A stretch of DNA of 5,588 nt from Planctomycetota bacterium. Its GTDB lineage: Bacteria > Planctomycetota > PUPC01. Both the position numbers and the translations under genes were made by a program. The DNA is taken from NCBI GenBank assembly GCA_003559755.1, contig PWKM01000292.1:1-5588 (forward strand), in the 5' to 3' direction. This document shows positions 4,245 to 5,588 of this stretch, piece by piece. Below the pieces are notes generated by a model. That model was not told where the DNA came from, made no database searches, and saw nothing but the letters and a program-made list of their open reading frames with translations. Position 1 is the first letter of the stretch. The number at the start of each line of letters is the position of its first letter.

Positions 4245-5588
4245 GTGACCGGAACCCGCCTCGTCATCCGCAGCTTGATTCACTACCGACGCACCGGGCT
4301 CGTCGTGGCGTTCGGCGTCGCCGTCGCCACGGCGGTCATCGTCGGCTCGCTGCTCGCCGGGGACTCGGTCGAGGCCAGCACCCGAGCCGTTACCCTCGCT
4401 CGCCTGGGCGAGATCGACGTGGCCCTGACCGCCCCGCGGTTCTTCGAGGTCGAAGTCGCCCGCCGGCTCGCCGACCATCCCGCCGCACGGGAACACGCGA
4501 GCCGAGTCGTCCCGGTGATCCTGGCCGAGGGCGCGCTGACCGCACCCGACACCGGCATCACCGTCCCCCGCGTGAACGTCATCGGGGTGGACGACGTGTT
4601 CTGGGAACTCTACCCGGGCGGGGCCCGACCGACGGTCGACGGGACGACCGCGGCGATGAACGAGGCGCTGGCGGCCGACCTGGATGTCGAGCGCGGCGCC
4701 CGGCTCGAACTGAGGGCCGACCGCCCGAACGGCGCGCCGCACCAGACCCTGTTCGGGCATCGAGACCCGCAGAAGACCACCGCACCGGTCCGGCTCGCCG
4801 CCGGCCAGGTCCTCGACGACGGGCGGAGCGGCGACTTCTCCCTCAGCCCCCAGACCGAGACGCCCCGCAACCTGTTCGTGGACCGAGCGTGGCTGGCACA
4901 GCGGATCGACACCGAGGGGCAGGTCAACGCCCTGCTGATCGCCGGGCGGGATGCGGAACCGGCCCCGGCCGAGCTGACCGCGGCGCTCTCCGACGCGGCC
5001 GGGCTGCATGCCCGCGGCCTGCGCCTGGAGCCGAACCCCGACCACGGCTACCTCTCGCTGGAGAGCCGGACGCTTCTGCTCACCGACCGGATGGCCGAGG
5101 CCGCCCGGGCCGCCGCAGCCGACACCGACGGGCGGGCGGCGCTCACCAGCATCTACCTGGCCGAAACGGTCCGCCTCGCACAGGGCGACGAAACCGCGAG
5201 CATCTCCTACGCCGTGGCCGCCGGGGTGGAGCCGCTCGGTCCCTCGCCCATCTGGCCGGTCGGACCGGGCGAGGCGGTCCTGAACCGCTGGGCGGCGTCC
5301 GACCTCGGGGCCGAGCCGGGCGACCGAATCGAGGTGACCTGGCTGGTCCCCGGCATCGACGAGGAGTACGTGGCGAAGAGCGACCGGTTCGAGGTGACCG
5401 AGATCGTCGAGCTCGAGGGACCGACCGCCGACCCCGGCCTGGTGCCCACCTTCCCGGGGATCACCGACGCCGACACGGTCGGCGAGTGGGACATCCCGTT
5501 CCCGCTCGATCAGCCGGTCACCGAGCGGGACGAGGAGTATTGGGACCGGTACGGGCCGACGCCGAAGCTGTTCGTCTCGCTCGACGAC
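4245..5588 (+). CDS. FtsX/MacB-type ABC permease with very large extracytoplasmic domain (3' end outside window)
   Basis: The frame runs from GTG 4245 without a stop to the window end, giving the first 448 residues. A basic cytoplasmic start (RLVIRSLIHYRRT) leads into one membrane helix at about 18-38. Next comes GDSVEASTRAVTLARLGEID, matching the text I recall after the first helix in long planctomycete FtsX-like permeases. Residues 40-448 have no further hydrophobic segment, so this part should lie outside the inner membrane. Recognisable pieces are VPRVNVIGVDDVFW (108-120), MNEALAADLDVERGARLEL (138-156), SIYLAETV (302-309), VLNRWAASDLGAEPGDRIEV (345-364) and DEEYWDRYGPTPKLFVSL (429-446). 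The two N..LA.DL...G..iel motifs suggest two porter-type (MacB_PCD-like) modules. Further membrane helices are expected downstream. In MacB or LolC/E the ectodomain is only about 200-230 residues, so this one is outsized. It works with the preceding ATPase. The substrate is unknown. Confidence 0.85.
   Translation, partial: MTGTRLVIRSLIHYRRTGLVVAFGVAVATAVIVGSLLAGDSVEASTRAVTLARLGEIDVALTAPRFFEVEVARRLADHPAAREHASRVVPVILAEGALTAPDTGITVPRVNVIGVDDVFWELYPGGARPTVDGTTAAMNEALAADLDVERGARLELRADRPNGAPHQTLFGHRDPQKTTAPVRLAAGQVLDDGRSGDFSLSPQTETPRNLFVDRAWLAQRIDTEGQVNALLIAGRDAEPAPAELTAALSDAAGLHARGLRLEPNPDHGYLSLESRTLLLTDRMAEAARAAAADTDGRAALTSIYLAETVRLAQGDETASISYAVAAGVEPLGPSPIWPVGPGEAVLNRWAASDLGAEPGDRIEVTWLVPGIDEEYVAKSDRFEVTEIVELEGPTADPGLVPTFPGITDADTVGEWDIPFPLDQPVTERDEEYWDRYGPTPKLFVSLDD

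Noticed and set aside
4215..5045. A 276-codon open frame on the - strand opposite the permease.
   Set aside because: The + strand frame here has a membrane helix, FtsX-like motifs, a ribosome binding site and proper operon spacing. The - strand product shows no domain.

Overview
The window is GC-rich, densely coded bacterial DNA that uses the standard code; nearly every gene ends in TGA. A planctomycete or a close relative is the best guess. This rests on recalled resemblance: the last gene is a very long FtsX-type permease of a sort I associate with planctomycetes, and dnaJ-grpE is followed by a small zinc-ribbon gene. Nothing in the window proves the taxonomy.

Region 1 (1-2582, + strand) is a tight housekeeping run of five genes. 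They are the 3' end of dnaJ, grpE (15 bases further on), an FmdB-type zinc-ribbon gene after an 80-base gap, yacG (11-base overlap) and pdxA (ATGA overlap with yacG). DnaJ and GrpE are the two co-chaperones of DnaK. FmdB and YacG are two small four-cysteine zinc proteins in tandem. PdxA is an enzyme of vitamin B6 synthesis. The last three genes look translationally coupled. A GC-rich hairpin at 2586-2607 may close this unit and the convergent gene.

Region 2 (2621-3301, - strand) holds one class I SAM-dependent methyltransferase of unknown substrate. It runs convergently with pdxA. Its upstream region carries a perfect TTGACA -35 box and a leader of about 65 bases with a 14-base palindrome.

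Region 3 (3486-5588, + strand) is a divergently transcribed ABC transporter operon. A well-placed TAGAAT -10 box precedes a LolD/MacB-type ATPase. Twelve bases after its stop comes a large permease that is open to the window edge. It has one N-terminal membrane helix followed by more than 400 soluble residues. That soluble part seems to contain a porter-domain motif twice. The ATPase and permease would form an inner-membrane complex of the FtsX/MacB type, which generally moves lipids, lipoproteins or peptides or does mechanical work across the envelope; the substrate cannot be told.

I see no RNA genes, CRISPR arrays, insertion sequences or other mobile elements, and no gene-free stretch over 300 bases. 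The most unusual item is the outsized, apparently duplicated permease ectodomain.
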